A DNA stretch of 64,000 bases from Reticulascus tulasneorum (GCA_001557505.1 LSAX01000013.1:310001-374000), one strand, 5' to 3'; counted from the stretch's first letter, positions 23,601-35,331 are shown. Notes: a model not told the origin generated them from the letters alone. Numbers and translations are program-made.

Positions 23601-24912
23601 GCACGGGCTTGTTGTCCCTTGCCTCACTCTTCGTCCAATCCCCCGCCCGCCATCACACCAGTCATCCCAGCCCGTCCAAGCCATGGTCGAGATGCTAGCC
23701 TCTCTCGCTCGGCCCAGATCGGGACACATCTGCAGGCCATCCGTCTCGTGTTTCATGCCTGCAGCGCCAGGAACGGAGGGTTATTTCGAGCCCGGAAGCC
23801 TCGAGATATGGCTTGGGCCCGGATCCGAATGAAGCAAAGTTTTCTCTTCTGCTATACAAGGTTCTTCTACTGCCGTCTCCCCACAGCTATGTGTTCCTGG
23901 ACTTTTGTTCCAGGGATGAGGGCTACCGCTCGGCTTTGGCCGCAGCTGAGATCTGCTACTGTGCTGGCAGTAGTGCTGATCTGTCCCCGCCGGAGAGGCA
24001 CGAGTGGTCGGGCTGCTACCAACCTTCCGTCTTCAGCATGCATCGTCAGCTGTCCGCCATTCCGCCCGAGCTACCCAAGGCCCTCTGGACCAATCTTTGA
24101 TGAAACTTTCCGATTTGTACCTGGCAGGATGCCACGTCTGCCGAAATGTTCCCTACTCCGGCAGGTACGGATGACAGCGCTGGCGATCTTAGTGCGCCGC
24201 TCTGCCGGTCTTACTGTGCCTGACCCTCGATTCGATGTCGCATTATTTCCATTATCAAGGGAGGTAGGTAGGTGGCAGGTCGCAGGCGACTTGCCCAACT
24301 GGTTTGCTGCTGTGCATTCAGAGACAGATTCTGTTCTGACACCTTCCTTCCTCAAAAGTGGTCGTTGATGCTGTGGAACGCCGTGCAAGTGGGCCAGATG
24401 TCCGGACAGCATGGATTAGCAGGACAATATGGAGTGCCAGGATTCTCTCTTCATGTCCTGTGACATCAATGCTGAAACATGTCTGGACCGGACTTGCCGA
24501 TAGCTTGTTGCGTTCCGTGGCTCTGGCGAAGGACGACCAATTTTCGTCATCTGCAACCTTGATAGGCCGCGGACCTGTGTCCGGACAACTCTGTCCGATG
24601 ACTCGGATCCATTTCGACTGCAAGACATGGATTCATAGGTTTGTCATGACAAGCTCGAAGCAAAGAGTTGTAAAGTAAGTTTCAGCCACAGGTAAGAGTT
24701 TTGCAGCTTGAGAACGCGATATCTCACAGCAGGCAATATATTGAAAACCTTTCAAATTATGTAATAAAATAACATGTAGTATGCCGCCAGTTTAAAAACA
24801 TTACCGTGTCTAAACTTCTTAGCGCCGTGACGACTACCCTAGTCCCATAATGTTCATGCGTCGTGACGATGTGTTGCGGTCCATCCAATTTCACCATGAC
24901 CGCGAACGCAGC

Positions 24913-26673
24913 CTAAATATCCAACATACTCCGCACTTGCTGGGGAGGCGCCGTGATTGAAACATCGGTGCTGGTGCTATTACTCCTCTCGGTGGTACCC
25001 GGCCTCTGTTCCGAACTGTTCGACCCCCGATTTAATCTCCCTCTGTCCGTGTATGGCGGTGGCGGTGGCCCATCCAACATCAGCTCGGCTCGTCTATCCG
25101 GTGGAGCAGGCCCAGAGTTGGGAAACAGCAAGCCGGCCGCGTGGGACATGGTTCTCTCGGACCGGCGTCTATCGGATTTGCCCGAGTACGGCAGTATGGG
25201 CTTCGAGCCGTCGGCGCGAGGTCGGGAGGCAGCCGTAGTAGAAGTTGAATCCGATCTCCGCAGGCTGCCCATCTCGATGCCTGCGGCTCTCTGCCGCTCG
25301 ACTTCCTGAGCCTGAGCCTCGATATTTTGCTGCACGCCCCGAGTGGTTGCAGCACCACCGCCCAACTCACGGACGTTGGCTGCAAGACGCCCACTCACGG
25401 TAGTAATGTTGTGATCATCCCTCATTGCACGCTTCCACCATGCTGGCTTCGCCACGATCCCCATCTCCTGGTCGATCTCCTGGCCACGTTCCCGTCTCTG
25501 GCGGATCAACTCCCTATCCTCGTTTGGATTGGCCCATCCGTAGATGCACTGCACAATAACTATCAAGAGTGCCGGGCCGTAGCCTCCTGCGTAGATGGCA
25601 GCCAAGTTGCCCTTCACGTTCAGGACGGAAAAGTCGAAGACGAACGAGACAAGTGCCTGGTATGCAACAATGCATAGGGCTAGGGGTATGATGAAAACGA
25701 ATCGTAGCGGGACATATGAGACGAAGCCAACGGCTCTATTGAAGATACCCCGGTGACGAGGTTTGTAGTGCTTTATAGAGTGGTAAAGCGAGCCGACGAT
25801 GGTGAGCCAGCAGACGAGGAGGCAAAATGCTGCGGTTTTGAAACGCACGTCTGTGGCAGTCGGAATGGCTCGTACCGCGGCTTGTTCGGGGGATCGTTGT
25901 AGCTCAATATCTCCCCAGTTTCGAGGAACAACCATGAAGAAGTTCTGCGTCCACCAGTTAGTATCTCGATCTTTGATCAAAGGTTGAGAAGAACATACCA
26001 GCCATAGCCACAAGTAGAACCAGAGCGGAAGATAAAACTCAATCTTGGACCTGCGATCATCCTGCTTCAGAACAAACGGGTCGGGATCAATGAACTGCCT
26101 CTCCATCCAGCTGCCCCAATGCCGTACCGCTTCCCAGACCAATGCCATTGTCACCTGCTGCATCAAGAACCAGAAGAAGCAGGTTAGCACAATCGGAAGC
26201 TCCTGGATGTAATATCGGTCCACATCGATGTTTGTGAACAAGCTTATGATGGCTGTCGCGCACACGACGGTACCCCAGTACCACTGCCATCTCCTGCCAA
26301 TTGGGTAGAAGCGCTTCTCGATTGGGAGAAACCGACGGCCGTGCTTGTGGAGGTTGACGAGAATCATGACGAGCGTGAGGCCAAATGCAACCGCAAAGCC
26401 AACGCCGGTTCCGGCGCGCGCGCCAATTGGGTTGATGGGCTCGTAGCACCATGTCGCGTTGATGAAGGAGCCGTTGGTCAGGAGCATGACCGGGGCATAT
26501 GGTTCGAAGGTGAGGTAACACCTGGAACCATTTGAGAGCGTGCCATTGCTGTACAGAGTATAGTTCCAATGATCCAACGTCGTGGTATTGAAATGAACGT
26601 TTCCAATCAGTGTGTCGGTAGCATTGTCCCCGCCCGGGAAGGCGAGGAGTTCTCGAGCGTTGATGATAGGCAT
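24913..26673 (-). CDS. DUF2434-type polytopic membrane protein, about 568 aa after splicing
   Basis: Minus-strand gene starting at ATG 26673. The N-terminal 85 residues carry many N-x-S/T sites (NATD, NTT, NYT, NGT, NGS) and look luminal/extracellular. About seven hydrophobic segments follow, including GVGFAVAFGLTLVMILV, VVCATAIISLF, VLTCFFWFLMQQVTMALVW and LLIVIVQCIYGW. The cytosolic-looking tail is long, Arg/Ser/Pro-rich and disordered. The block WGSWMERQFIDPDPF fits the fungal DUF2434 family, whose function is unknown. The frame is open throughout (586 codons), but bases 25945-25998 look like a 54-nt intron (GTATGT donor, TACTAAC branch site, CAG acceptor) whose length is a multiple of three. 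Removing it joins two parts of one hydrophobic segment (WLWL to NFFMVVPRNW). It is head-to-head with COG5. Confidence 0.88.
   Translation of the reverse strand: MPIINARELLAFPGGDNATDTLIGNVHFNTTTLDHWNYTLYSNGTLSNGSRCYLTFEPYAPVMLLTNGSFINATWCYEPINPIGARAGTGVGFAVAFGLTLVMILVNLHKHGRRFLPIEKRFYPIGRRWQWYWGTVVCATAIISLFTNIDVDRYYIQELPIVLTCFFWFLMQQVTMALVWEAVRHWGSWMERQFIDPDPFVLKQDDRRSKIEFYLPLWFYLWLWLVCSSQPLIKDRDTNWWTQNFFMVVPRNWGDIELQRSPEQAAVRAIPTATDVRFKTAAFCLLVCWLTIVGSLYHSIKHYKPRHRGIFNRAVGFVSYVPLRFVFIIPLALCIVAYQALVSFVFDFSVLNVKGNLAAIYAGGYGPALLIVIVQCIYGWANPNEDRELIRQRRERGQEIDQEMGIVAKPAWWKRAMRDDHNITTVSGRLAANVRELGGGAATTRGVQQNIEAQAQEVERQRAAGIEMGSLRRSDSTSTTAASRPRADGSKPILPYSGKSDRRRSERTMSHAAGLLFPNSGPAPPDRRAELMLDGPPPPPYTDRGRLNRGSNSSEQRPGTTERSNSTSTDVSITAPPQQVRSMLDI
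25945..25998 (-). other. In-frame 54-nt intron of the DUF2434 gene
   Basis: On the minus strand the segment starts GTATGT, contains a perfect TACTAAC box 14 nt before the end, and ends GCAG. It lies between codons (phase 0) and has no stop. The retained 18 residues would be hydrophilic (VCSSQPLIKDRDTNWWTQ) in the middle of a hydrophobic stretch. Confidence 0.8.
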
Positions 26674-27187
26674 TGTCGAGGTAGTTATTCGGCAGTGGCC
26701 GGTCGGAGCCTTCGGGTGTAGTTATTCGCGAGATGGCAGAGCCAGTAATTGAAGTCCACAGACGCGAGATGTCTGGACTAGATCATTGCAGGAAAATGGA
26801 AAGGCCGGGCAGGAGCAGACAGGAGAAGATGTATGAGAGAGTTGCGGAACGTCAGGGACGTGGAGTCAGCCCATAGCACGAAAACAATGGATTGAAAGTG
26901 GAGGTGCCGAAGCTCCGGATGGAGATTTTTATCACGCAGCCCAAAGCGCGATCTCCGTCATGTCATAAGTAGGGATGGCTGATAAGATCTGGTGGCTTGT
27001 GCGGGGTTGGGTCAGCCACGCCCAGTGGATCCCCGCCACAAGTGGGTGACAACAAATAATTGTGGTCAAATTCCATCATTCGAAATTGTTAACCCGAATA
27101 TCATCGAGCTGGGCTCCGAGAGCAGCACGGCACCTGGGAAGCCTCAATGAGTTCGAAATCAAGAATTTTCCGTGTCTCCTCATTATA
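26674..27187. promoter_or_regulatory. Shared divergent promoter, DUF2434 gene / COG5
   Basis: The start codons of the two head-to-head genes are 514 nt apart. Bases 27062-27187 are open in the COG5 frame but lack an ATG, so they are leader. No specific motif could be assigned. Confidence 0.5.
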
Positions 27188-28531
27188 ATGGCTACGAACG
27201 ACGAGGACGATGCCTCGTATATCGACTACGAAACCTTCATCTCTCCCGAGTTCAGCCCCTCCTCATTCGCGAACACCCTCGTCCTAGCGACAAACAACCC
27301 TAATGATGCGCCGCTCGACCTATCCACTCCACTCTCTCGAGTTCTCTTCGATACCCAGGAGATAGACTCCCACATCCACTCCCTTACCACAAGATCCGCC
27401 ATTCCATTGCTCGAATATACTCAAGAGCAAACGCAGGCGAGCAAGCGGATCATCGCAGAGCTAGACACGCAGATCAAGAGCTTAAATGACAGCTACAAAC
27501 AGCTAGAGAAGGAGGTCATCGACAAGCATGCTGAGGCAGAGGAAGTGCGGCAGGTTGCGACGCGGCTTTGGGAGACATTGAAGCTCGGCAGGTCGGTCGG
27601 GAGATGTTTGCAGCTCGGGCGACAGTTGCAGGTGCAGCATTCCGAGATCGCGGGATCCAGCCCGAGTGCAGCTGCGGCCACGGCTGGGAAGAAAGAGGAT
27701 CACCGCGCGCTGGTCCGCTGCACGCATACGATACTGTCGCTACGAGAAGTGCTGGAGAAAACCGCTCCTGGGGAGGAGGGGCATGGATTGAACCGGGTGG
27801 ACGCGGTGCGGACTCTTCAAGAGGGGATCACAACACCTGTCGAGAACTCCGTGCGGGAAACAGCTGAACGGATAATTCGCGACTTTTCAATCCCAAACAC
27901 AGCCACATTTGCCCAGAGCGAGGAAACAAAAGCGCGGACGGTCTCTGCCATGATCACGCTGTTCCTACTCTCCCCTACCGCGAGTTCGAAGCCGGACAGG
28001 TGGATTCCAGCTCTCTTACTCCAGGCTTTGGAACTCTACTTCCGAACAGCCCTCCAGACTTCCATTGCCTCCCTCTCTCGGTCTCTAGGCCAACTCCCCA
28101 GTCTAGAGCGGACACTGGCAGACATCTCCGCCAAATGCCAGAACATCGTTGCCCTGGAACTAGTCCTCGAATCCACCAAGGCACCCGCACATCCACTTCT
28201 CCCCCCACCGCCAACGCAGCAGAAACAACAGAATCTACTACAGCCTCTGCTGTCGTATCTGGAGACGGGATCACTGCCGTCATACTTCTGGCGGACCATG
28301 GCGAGCAGTCTCGGCACCCGCGTCCAGGAGATAATGAACCGGGGCGGTGTTGCCGCTCGCACGCTCAAGTCAAACAAGAGCAGCGTCGGTGATGCGATTC
28401 GGGAATGTGTGGTCAAGGGGTGTCAGCCACCGAGCGCGCTGAAAGGCAAGGCCGGAAAGGCGGAGACGGGAAATTGGGAGAGGGAGGTTGCTGTTATGGT
28501 TGGGAGTGTAGTAAACAATCTTGGTAGATGA
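27188..28531 (+). CDS. cog5: Conserved oligomeric Golgi complex subunit 5 (COG5), 447 aa
   Basis: Subunit of the eight-protein COG tether that captures retrograde vesicles at the Golgi membrane and keeps glycosyltransferases in place. The start is the ATG at 27188 (ataATGgct). The frame is open upstream to a GTG at 27062, but the family N-terminus begins at SYIDYETFISPEFSPSSFAN, close after this ATG. Visible features are the N-terminal conserved block, a coiled coil at about residues 70-120 (ALDTQIKSLNDSYKQLEKEV-like, ending EEVRQVATRLW), and a helical C-terminal half. The length fits fungal COG5 proteins (shorter than human). Single exon. It is a housekeeping gene with no sign of damage. Confidence 0.9.
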   Translation: MATNDEDDASYIDYETFISPEFSPSSFANTLVLATNNPNDAPLDLSTPLSRVLFDTQEIDSHIHSLTTRSAIPLLEYTQEQTQASKRIIAELDTQIKSLNDSYKQLEKEVIDKHAEAEEVRQVATRLWETLKLGRSVGRCLQLGRQLQVQHSEIAGSSPSAAAATAGKKEDHRALVRCTHTILSLREVLEKTAPGEEGHGLNRVDAVRTLQEGITTPVENSVRETAERIIRDFSIPNTATFAQSEETKARTVSAMITLFLLSPTASSKPDRWIPALLLQALELYFRTALQTSIASLSRSLGQLPSLERTLADISAKCQNIVALELVLESTKAPAHPLLPPPPTQQKQQNLLQPLLSYLETGSLPSYFWRTMASSLGTRVQEIMNRGGVAARTLKSNKSSVGDAIRECVVKGCQPPSALKGKAGKAETGNWEREVAVMVGSVVNNLGR

Positions 28532-31500
28532 CCTATATGATGGCGTTTAAGCATGATTGGTATATGATTCCGGCGTAACTTCAGTGGGAGGGTGGGCTCC
28601 GTAAGTTCAAGAGCCAGGCTGGCAGTTAGACATCGGGTTGACGCATCTGTCGTATTCGCCAGAGATGTGGTGCCTGTTCCCCTTTGGGCCTCTTCATTAG
28701 ATGTCAGAATATCATAGATCAGAAACCAAGGTTCTGCATGCCTTTCATGGTTTACGACTGGTCCATGCAAGCTAGATTTCAAGTCCCCGTTCGAAGTTGC
28801 CGCGACTACAGCAACGAGAATACAGCAGGTCGGTAACAACGATGCCAAGGGAATGGAGGCACATGAGACTTTGACAGCACCCTTAGATGGATATCCAAAA
28901 TTGGGCTCGGTACTGGCTGAGGATAGAGCCCGACAATACTGGACGACTTGGGATACAACCAAGCCTTGCAGCTCGGCTTTTGGAGACCAGGATGTCCAGT
29001 TAGCCAGCCAGATGAGTCTCGGTAGCGGAAAGGTTTCATATTCGGACTACTAGCTACAATCCTGTGATCAACTAGCCCCGGTCAGTTGAGGTTTGGACCA
29101 TTGCGCTCCGAGTTGCTTGGCTACAAGCCTGCGGCAACGCCGTTCTTGTGACGCCTTAGATAGAAACATCCTAGGCTGCGAACACAACTCCCAGCATCGT
29201 CCAAGTAGAGTTATAAGTACCATGAGCGACCACTCTTTTGGCAAACCTTGTCTCTCGACACCCAACTGCTTCAAGGATCATAGTTCAAGCCCAGGTCAAA
29301 ACGCCCAGATGCACATGTCAAGTACTTGCACAGGCATCCTAGAGTCTCCTCTCGCCTACCAATCAAAGATACAGGACTGACGGGTGCTGGCCTCAGTTTG
29401 CTCTCACGGTAGTGATTTGATGCTCAACCTTAGCTTGGATGTTTGCGACTTGACAGATTTCAAGTCAGCCGATGCCCGTCTTGCACACTCGTCTACTCTA
29501 TGCTCTGGTACTGCTATGCCCGAAGGCCGGATACGTTCCATTCTAGAGTGGTGTAGCCTCTCGTCAAGACCATATGATGCGTCTTTGCCCCCAAGCTAGT
29601 TGGATTGAAAGCAATGCGGGTGATCATGCGCGGCTGCATATATGAGCATCCAATTGCAAATGCAGACACGTCTCTACCTGCGGCGATCACATGAAACGCA
29701 CGTCTAAAGCTGTCAAGATGTATAGGCTCACAATAGCCGAAACATGTGAGCTTGAATTTAGATTACATGGAAACATCAGTGGTTGGACACGTTGTCCAAG
29801 GAGCTCTGTACTTGAGCCGATCTGAACTGTGAAGCATCACGATTACATTGCTGGGGGACTCCCCACGTAGACCGCGTGGGGCATAAGATGCATGCTTCAC
29901 TCACAAGGTAGGGCGCTCTGCCCCATCGGCGCGACATCCCGAAAGGCAAGGTAATGCCATAGACGAAACCAGAGCGCCGAGTCAGTAAATCAGCAAAGCG
30001 GGCTGAACCGTAATGATGGACAGCCGACCGCATCGGCCTCCAATATGTTGGGCCGACAGAAAACGTGGCTACCACCCAGGTATGCATCGAGGCCCAGCCA
30101 GGACGACCACTGATATGGCGGGATTGCCGCCATGTGGGAGCTCTCGCCATGCAGCCCTCGAGAGCGGACTCTGAACATGAGGCAATGGTCGGAGGAATTC
30201 GGTGTCTCTCTCCCTCAAAAATGGCTCAAGCTGCAGGAGATGCATTCAGGCTGATTGTGATGCGATTGCATCGTCGCTAGGAAACGGCCGGAGGGGAGGG
30301 TTGGGTAGGTTTGTCGGATCGGAATGTCGATGCGTTCCATGCGCTCGCTGACCACGGCGGCCTGGAGATGAGATGAGATTGGCATCCGGGCGTGCTGGCA
30401 GCTACCCGTACATACATACGTACAGTAGCTAGCTATCTTAAGGTAGGCATTTGCAGCATAGCTCAGTCACTCTGGGACAGATGGCCAAGCCGCCGATATG
30501 CTGTCGGATGAGAGGCTTATCTCGGTGCCCACAGACGGCTTCTCGTACGCACGTTCGAGTCAGGAACCAAAAACGGAAACGCAATGGGGGAACGGCTGGT
30601 CAGAGAGTCAGATAGATAAATATAAACAAATCCACCTAGCCCCAGAGCCGCCGACGATCCAAATCTCACTCCAAGCTTCTTCATTCAAGGTTCACGCCAT
30701 CGATCGGGTCGCTTATCCACATCTCCGAACGCAGCATCGTCTCGAGTTCTGATTTCGAACGAACGACACTCCCTACCTACTAAAACGAAAAGTAGTGTGG
30801 AGTTATCACTAGCCGCGGCTTACCTGCACTAACTAACTACCTGGACTAGAGGATAGATTCAGAGGAGTCTGACGTGGCCGTCTTGCTTGCTCGCCTCGAA
30901 GAAAACATCCCATCTGTTTTCCCCCCGTTGTCGGCATATCGCGGCCCCTTTCCTTCACCGTCTTTTGGCGTCGAGTTACAGCGGCCGGCCCTTGCACTGC
31001 TACTGCTACTGCGACTAGGTCCTAGGTAGGGAACGAGCTTGGATATTTTAGCTTGAGAAGCAGTGCACCAGCAGTGGGGGGGATTGGAATCGTGTGGGTT
31101 TTTCTTTGGGGGAAGAGAGAAAGTGGGAAAGACTGAGACTCATTTGGGGGATAACTAAGTGCCAATTACGTCAGGGTGAGTGAATGTGTGGCCGTTTTAC
31201 TTTTCCTTGTGTTCGTTTGTTTGTTCCTCGCGATGCCCCCCTGAATCAGCTCCCTTTTCTTTGGATTTAGCGGCCCACACCCTGCCTGAACTGCACATTC
31301 GAACGGAGTTCCACTAGATATCGTGCCCGGCTTGTTATTCGGGAGATTCGCCTTACTAGGTGGTGAAGAAGCACCTCCGTGGAAAAAGAAATCTGTCTTC
31401 TACAGATAGGTAGATCGAAAATCGCGGCGTCAGATCCAGGTCCAATCCAATCCAATCCTTGAACGGGCTGATCCCTCGGAGCTGGCAGCTTCAATTGCTT

Positions 31501-31977
31501 GCTTCTGCCCCTCACCAGCACCCCCGTCCCCCAAACTTTCAATCAACCCCTCCGATCATCGTCACGGACGAGGTCAAGGAAGCACAAGCGGCGCCAATCA
31601 CCAAGTTCGCAACGGGGGGGTAGCTCCTCAAACAGCCTACTGCAAGCTCTATCCAATCACCTGCCATCCATAAATACAGCACTCGCACGTTGTGCTGCGA
31701 CCGCTGCGACGGCACCGTGGGACCTACCTAGGTCCTGGACATTGGGAACAGGGATAGGAGCAAATAGTCCTGTAAGAAACGGTGAAAAAGACCCCACCGC
31801 TGAGTCTGGATCTGGCCAAGGCACGACCTGACAAGGACCAAATCCCCAGCCAGCCTGCTTAGGGGCGTTTGTGTGGGTGTGTGTGCGTGGTGTGTGGTGT
31901 GTCTGGTGTGTGTGTGGGTGTGGGCTCACTATCATCGCCTTTTTTCTCGTCACTTTTCTGAACCTTCTTCCCTCATT
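28532..31977. other. Gene-free stretch upstream of tps2
   Basis: No supported coding or RNA gene. Short frames such as 29776-30150 (minus) and 29093-29380 (plus) have no domain and unusual composition. The right third is probably the tps2 promoter and leader, with CT-rich and GT-rich stretches (31871-31924) just before the hexanucleotide repeat. Confidence 0.55.
31238..31551 (+). promoter_or_regulatory. STRE-like CCCCT motifs upstream of tps2
   Basis: CCCCT occurs at 31238-31242, 31508-31512 and 31547-31551. This is the core of the stress-response element bound by Msn2/Msn4-type factors in yeast, where trehalose genes are classical targets. The motif is short and common, so the functional claim is inference. 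Confidence 0.25.

Positions 31978-32073
<96 letters not shown>
31978..32073 (+). repeat. (CTGCTC)16 hexanucleotide repeat
   Basis: Ninety-six bases of perfect ctgctc repeat, 186 nt before the tps2 start codon and probably in its 5' leader or core promoter. All six frames stay open through it and give artefactual Leu, Ser-Cys, Glu-Gln or Arg-Ser runs, which are not real proteins. Confidence 0.97.
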
Positions 32074-32258
32074 TTCGGCCCTGCTCTCCTCTCTGCCCGG
32101 GTCTCTCTGCGCCGGCCACCTACTACGTTGGCGAACAAGGTTCATTCACGGCTTTCTGTGTTTCGATTCTCCACCGTTGATTATTCCTGCTACTTGTCTT
32201 TTAATCCTCAGCCCTGCTCGCTTTTGGTGGCCGTTCCACGCAATTGACATCTGTAATC

Positions 32259-35200
32259 ATGGCGCAGAACTCAACCGATCAAGGAGCCGAGCTCCCTCCC
32301 AAAACTGGCGAGCCAGCCGTACGGCCTACAGAGTTTCAGCGTACAGACACCACCGCAGCCAGGCTTTTTCGAAGCTCCGCCGCGGAAGCCGTCACTCCAG
32401 GCATCCACCTCTCTACCTACGACTCCCAGTCCAGCAACGACCACGCCGAAAGCCCAAGCTACTTTACGCAGGGAGATCGCCAAATCATCTCTGACCAGGT
32501 CGTTGCCGAGCCCGAAGCTATTGCGCAGCCGACGGGCGGACCAGCAGCTGGCTTAGCTAAAGGAGACGACATCCTCCGTCGGATCAGCTTGGCCGCTATG
32601 GGCCGACGAGAATCTCTTTCCGACATCCGGGCTGGCAACCCCGAACTGGCCCTGAGCGGGAACATCATATCTGCTACTTTCAATATTCCGCACTCATTCA
32701 AGTATCGCAAAGGCTCTGACTGGGTAAGGAGGCTCTCCACCTGTTTGTGCTTGGTTTTTGTTGACATTACCCCGCCACTGACATCATTGCTCATTTCCAG
32801 GAATTGAAACCCCGCCGTGGTCAATCCGCCCTCTTCGACTCGTTCGTCTACCTCTCCTCCGACGAGACCCCTTGGAACCATACCGTCGTTGCATGGACTG
32901 GTGAGATTGATACTCCGCAAGAACCGCTATCCACCCCAGGTACCCCTCCGTCGACGACGGTGCATTTATCGTCCCTCAATGTCCTTTCGGCGCCCATCCC
33001 AATCGACGGAGGTTCTCGACTACCTACCCCACCCCCCTCGGAAGGGTTGTGGATCACTACCGAAGACCAGCACCGCCTCGAACAGCAGTTGTCGCACGAC
33101 AAGACCATCAAGACCGTGCCGGTCTGGCTCTACGATGACGATGAGAGCCACGAGGATGGGATCCGGTTGAAGGACCAGGCCCGCTGGAGAAGATACGCCG
33201 AGAATGACCTGTACACCCTCTTCCACTATAAACAGCATGAACCGACGGATGGGCGGAAGGAGAGAATACAATGGGCCGACTACTACCGCATGAACCAGAA
33301 GTTCGCCAACAAGATCGTCGAGCTCTACAAGCCCGGTGATGTTGTCGTCGTGCACGACTACTACCTCCTGCTACTCCCGAGCATGTTGCGACAACGTGTT
33401 CCCAACATGTACATCTCCTTCTTCCTGCACTCTCCCTTCCCCAGCAGCGAGTTTCTACGATGCCTGCCGCGCCGGAAAGAGGTTCTAGAGGGTGTGTTGG
33501 GCTCAAACCTGGTTGGTTTCCAGTCCTACAGCTACTCTCGCCATTTTGCCAGCTGTTGCACTCGAGTGCTGGGCTTCCCATCCGACAGCTTGGGTATCGA
33601 TGCATACGGAGCTCGTGTGCAGGTTGGTGTTTTCCCTATTGGAATCAATGCCGCCAAGGTGGAATCATACGCCTGGTCGGACTCCGTTACCGAGAAGTAC
33701 AACAACCTGAAGAGCATGTACGAGGGCAAGAAGATCATCGTTGGCCGGGATCGACTGGACAGCGTGAGAGGTGTCGCGCAGAAGCTCCAAGCCTTTGAGC
33801 GGTTTCTCGAGATGTATCCGGAATGGCGAGAAAAGGTTGTGTTGATCCAGGTTACGTCGCCAACGAGCATCGCAAGCGCGGAGGAGGACACGGAGGACAG
33901 TGAAAACAAGATTGCTAGCCGAGTCAACGAGCTGGTGATGAAGATCAACGGCATGCATGGAAGCTTGGGTTTCTCGCCGGTACAGCACTACCCACAATAT
34001 CTCACTCAGGATGAGTACTTTGCTTTGCTCAGAGTCGCAGACATCGGCTTGATCACCTCCGTCAGAGACGGCATGAACACCACGAGCCTGGAATACGTCA
34101 TCTGCCAGCGAGATGGGCACGGCCCATTGATCCTGTCGGAGTTCAGCGGTACCGCAGGCAGTCTGAAAGATGCGATTCACATTAATCCATGGGATCTTAG
34201 CGGCGTGGCTTCCGAGATCAACAACGCGCTGACCATGTCAGACGAAAAGCGAATGGCCATGCAGCAAAGTCTTTACAAGCACGTAACTACCCACACCGTC
34301 CAAACGTGGATCAACAACTTTTTGAGAAAGCACGTCCATGTGCTCGGAAGTTCGAATAACATTGTGGTCACCCCACTTCTAGACCGTTCATTGATGCTGA
34401 AGACTTACAGAGCCGCCGGCAAGCGTCTCTTCATGTTCGACTACGATGGGACCCTCACCCCGATCGTCCGTGAACCTAGTGCAGCTGTCCCGTCACACAA
34501 AGTCATTGAGACGCTCAAGACTCTCGCAGCAGACCACAAGAATGCCGTTTGGATAATATCTGGCCGCGACCAGGAATTCCTACAGCAGCACCTCGGACAT
34601 ATTACTGAGCTAGGCTTCAGCGCAGAGCATGGCAGCTTCATGAAAAACCCTGGCTCTGACAAATGGGAGAACTTGGCAGAGCAGTTCGACATGGGGTGGC
34701 AGGCCGAGGTTGTTGATGTGTTCCAGAAGTTCACAGATCGGGTACCTGGTAAGCACACATATGACAGAGCCTTTCCATAGAAAGTGACGCTGGCTGACAG
34801 AACGCAGGCTCTTTCATCGAGCGAAAACGTTGTGCTCTCACCTGGCACTACCGACTGGCTGATCCCGAGCAAGGCCTACACATGGCTCGAGAATGCCAGA
34901 AGGAACTCGAGGCAACCGTGGCCCAGAAGTGGGATGTGGACGTTATGACTGGCAAAGCAAATTTGGAAGTGCGGCCGACCTTTATCAACAAAGGTGAAAT
35001 CGCCAAGCGACTTATCAACACATACAACAACACAACCACAGAGGACGGGCTGCCGAGCAAGGTTGAGTTCATCCTATGCATGGGCGACGACTTTACCGAT
35101 GAGGACATGTTCCGTGCCCTGAACAGTGCCGCGGGCCAGGATGTGCAGAACGAGCACGTCTACTCGGTCACGGTCGGCGCCAGCACCAAGGTCACGCTCG

Positions 35201-35331
35201 CAAGATGGCATCTGCTCGAGGCCGAAGATGTGGTCGAGTGTGTGGCTTTGCTCGCAGGTCTCGGATCGGGAATTGGTCAGGTCAATCTCGCGGCACTGAG
35301 TGCAGTGGAGGGCCACATTCCCACCCTCTAA
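32259..35331 (+). CDS. tps2: Trehalose-6-phosphate phosphatase (Tps2/OrlA type), 978 aa
   Basis: Dephosphorylates trehalose-6-phosphate to trehalose in the cytosolic TPS/TPP complex. It matters for heat and stress tolerance and for cell-wall integrity in fungi. Exons are 32259-32723, 32801-34748 and 34808-35331, with introns of 77 and 59 nt (GTAAGG, GTAAGC donors). About 155 residues of disordered N-terminus are followed by a GT20 (trehalose-6-phosphate synthase-like) domain, then a HAD-type phosphatase domain. The HAD nucleophile motif DYDGTLTP is intact (Asp702, Asp704), and the late motif GDDFTDEDMF is present, so the phosphatase should be active. This distinguishes it from regulatory subunits (Tsl1/Tps3 type). 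A. nidulans calls the orthologue orlA. A hexanucleotide repeat and possible STREs lie upstream. Confidence 0.95.

Larger units (their letters stand above)
13836..24912. other. 11-kb gene-free region rich in simple repeats
   Basis: No open frame here has protein-like composition, a domain or a splice pattern. The longest ones (15437-16048 minus, 19150-19776 plus, 23484-24368 plus) are low-complexity Ser/Pro/Arg-rich readings of GC-rich DNA. Contents are polypurine runs, tetra- and trinucleotide microsatellites, two long G tracts, an A tract and repeated TAGGTA(C)-like short motifs around 14.8, 16.4 and 16.9 kb. It lies upstream of the C2H2 regulator and downstream of the DUF2434 gene, so its left part is probably the regulator's promoter and 5' leader. 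An unrecognised non-coding RNA is possible. Confidence 0.7.

Noticed and set aside
23484..24368. 294-residue open frame on the plus strand
   Set aside because: The translation is Ser/Arg/Pro-rich without domain or hydrophobic pattern, starts with a non-ATG codon, and lies in GC-rich DNA where long chance frames are expected.
27062..27187. N-terminal extension of COG5 by 42 residues
   Set aside because: It begins with GTG, lacks family resemblance, and an ATG directly before the conserved N-terminus is available at 27188.
31657..32494. Poly-Leu, Ser-Cys, Glu-Gln and Arg-Ser proteins across the hexanucleotide repeat
   Set aside because: All come from the (CTGCTC)16 repeat being open in every frame. 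The real gene starts at 32259.
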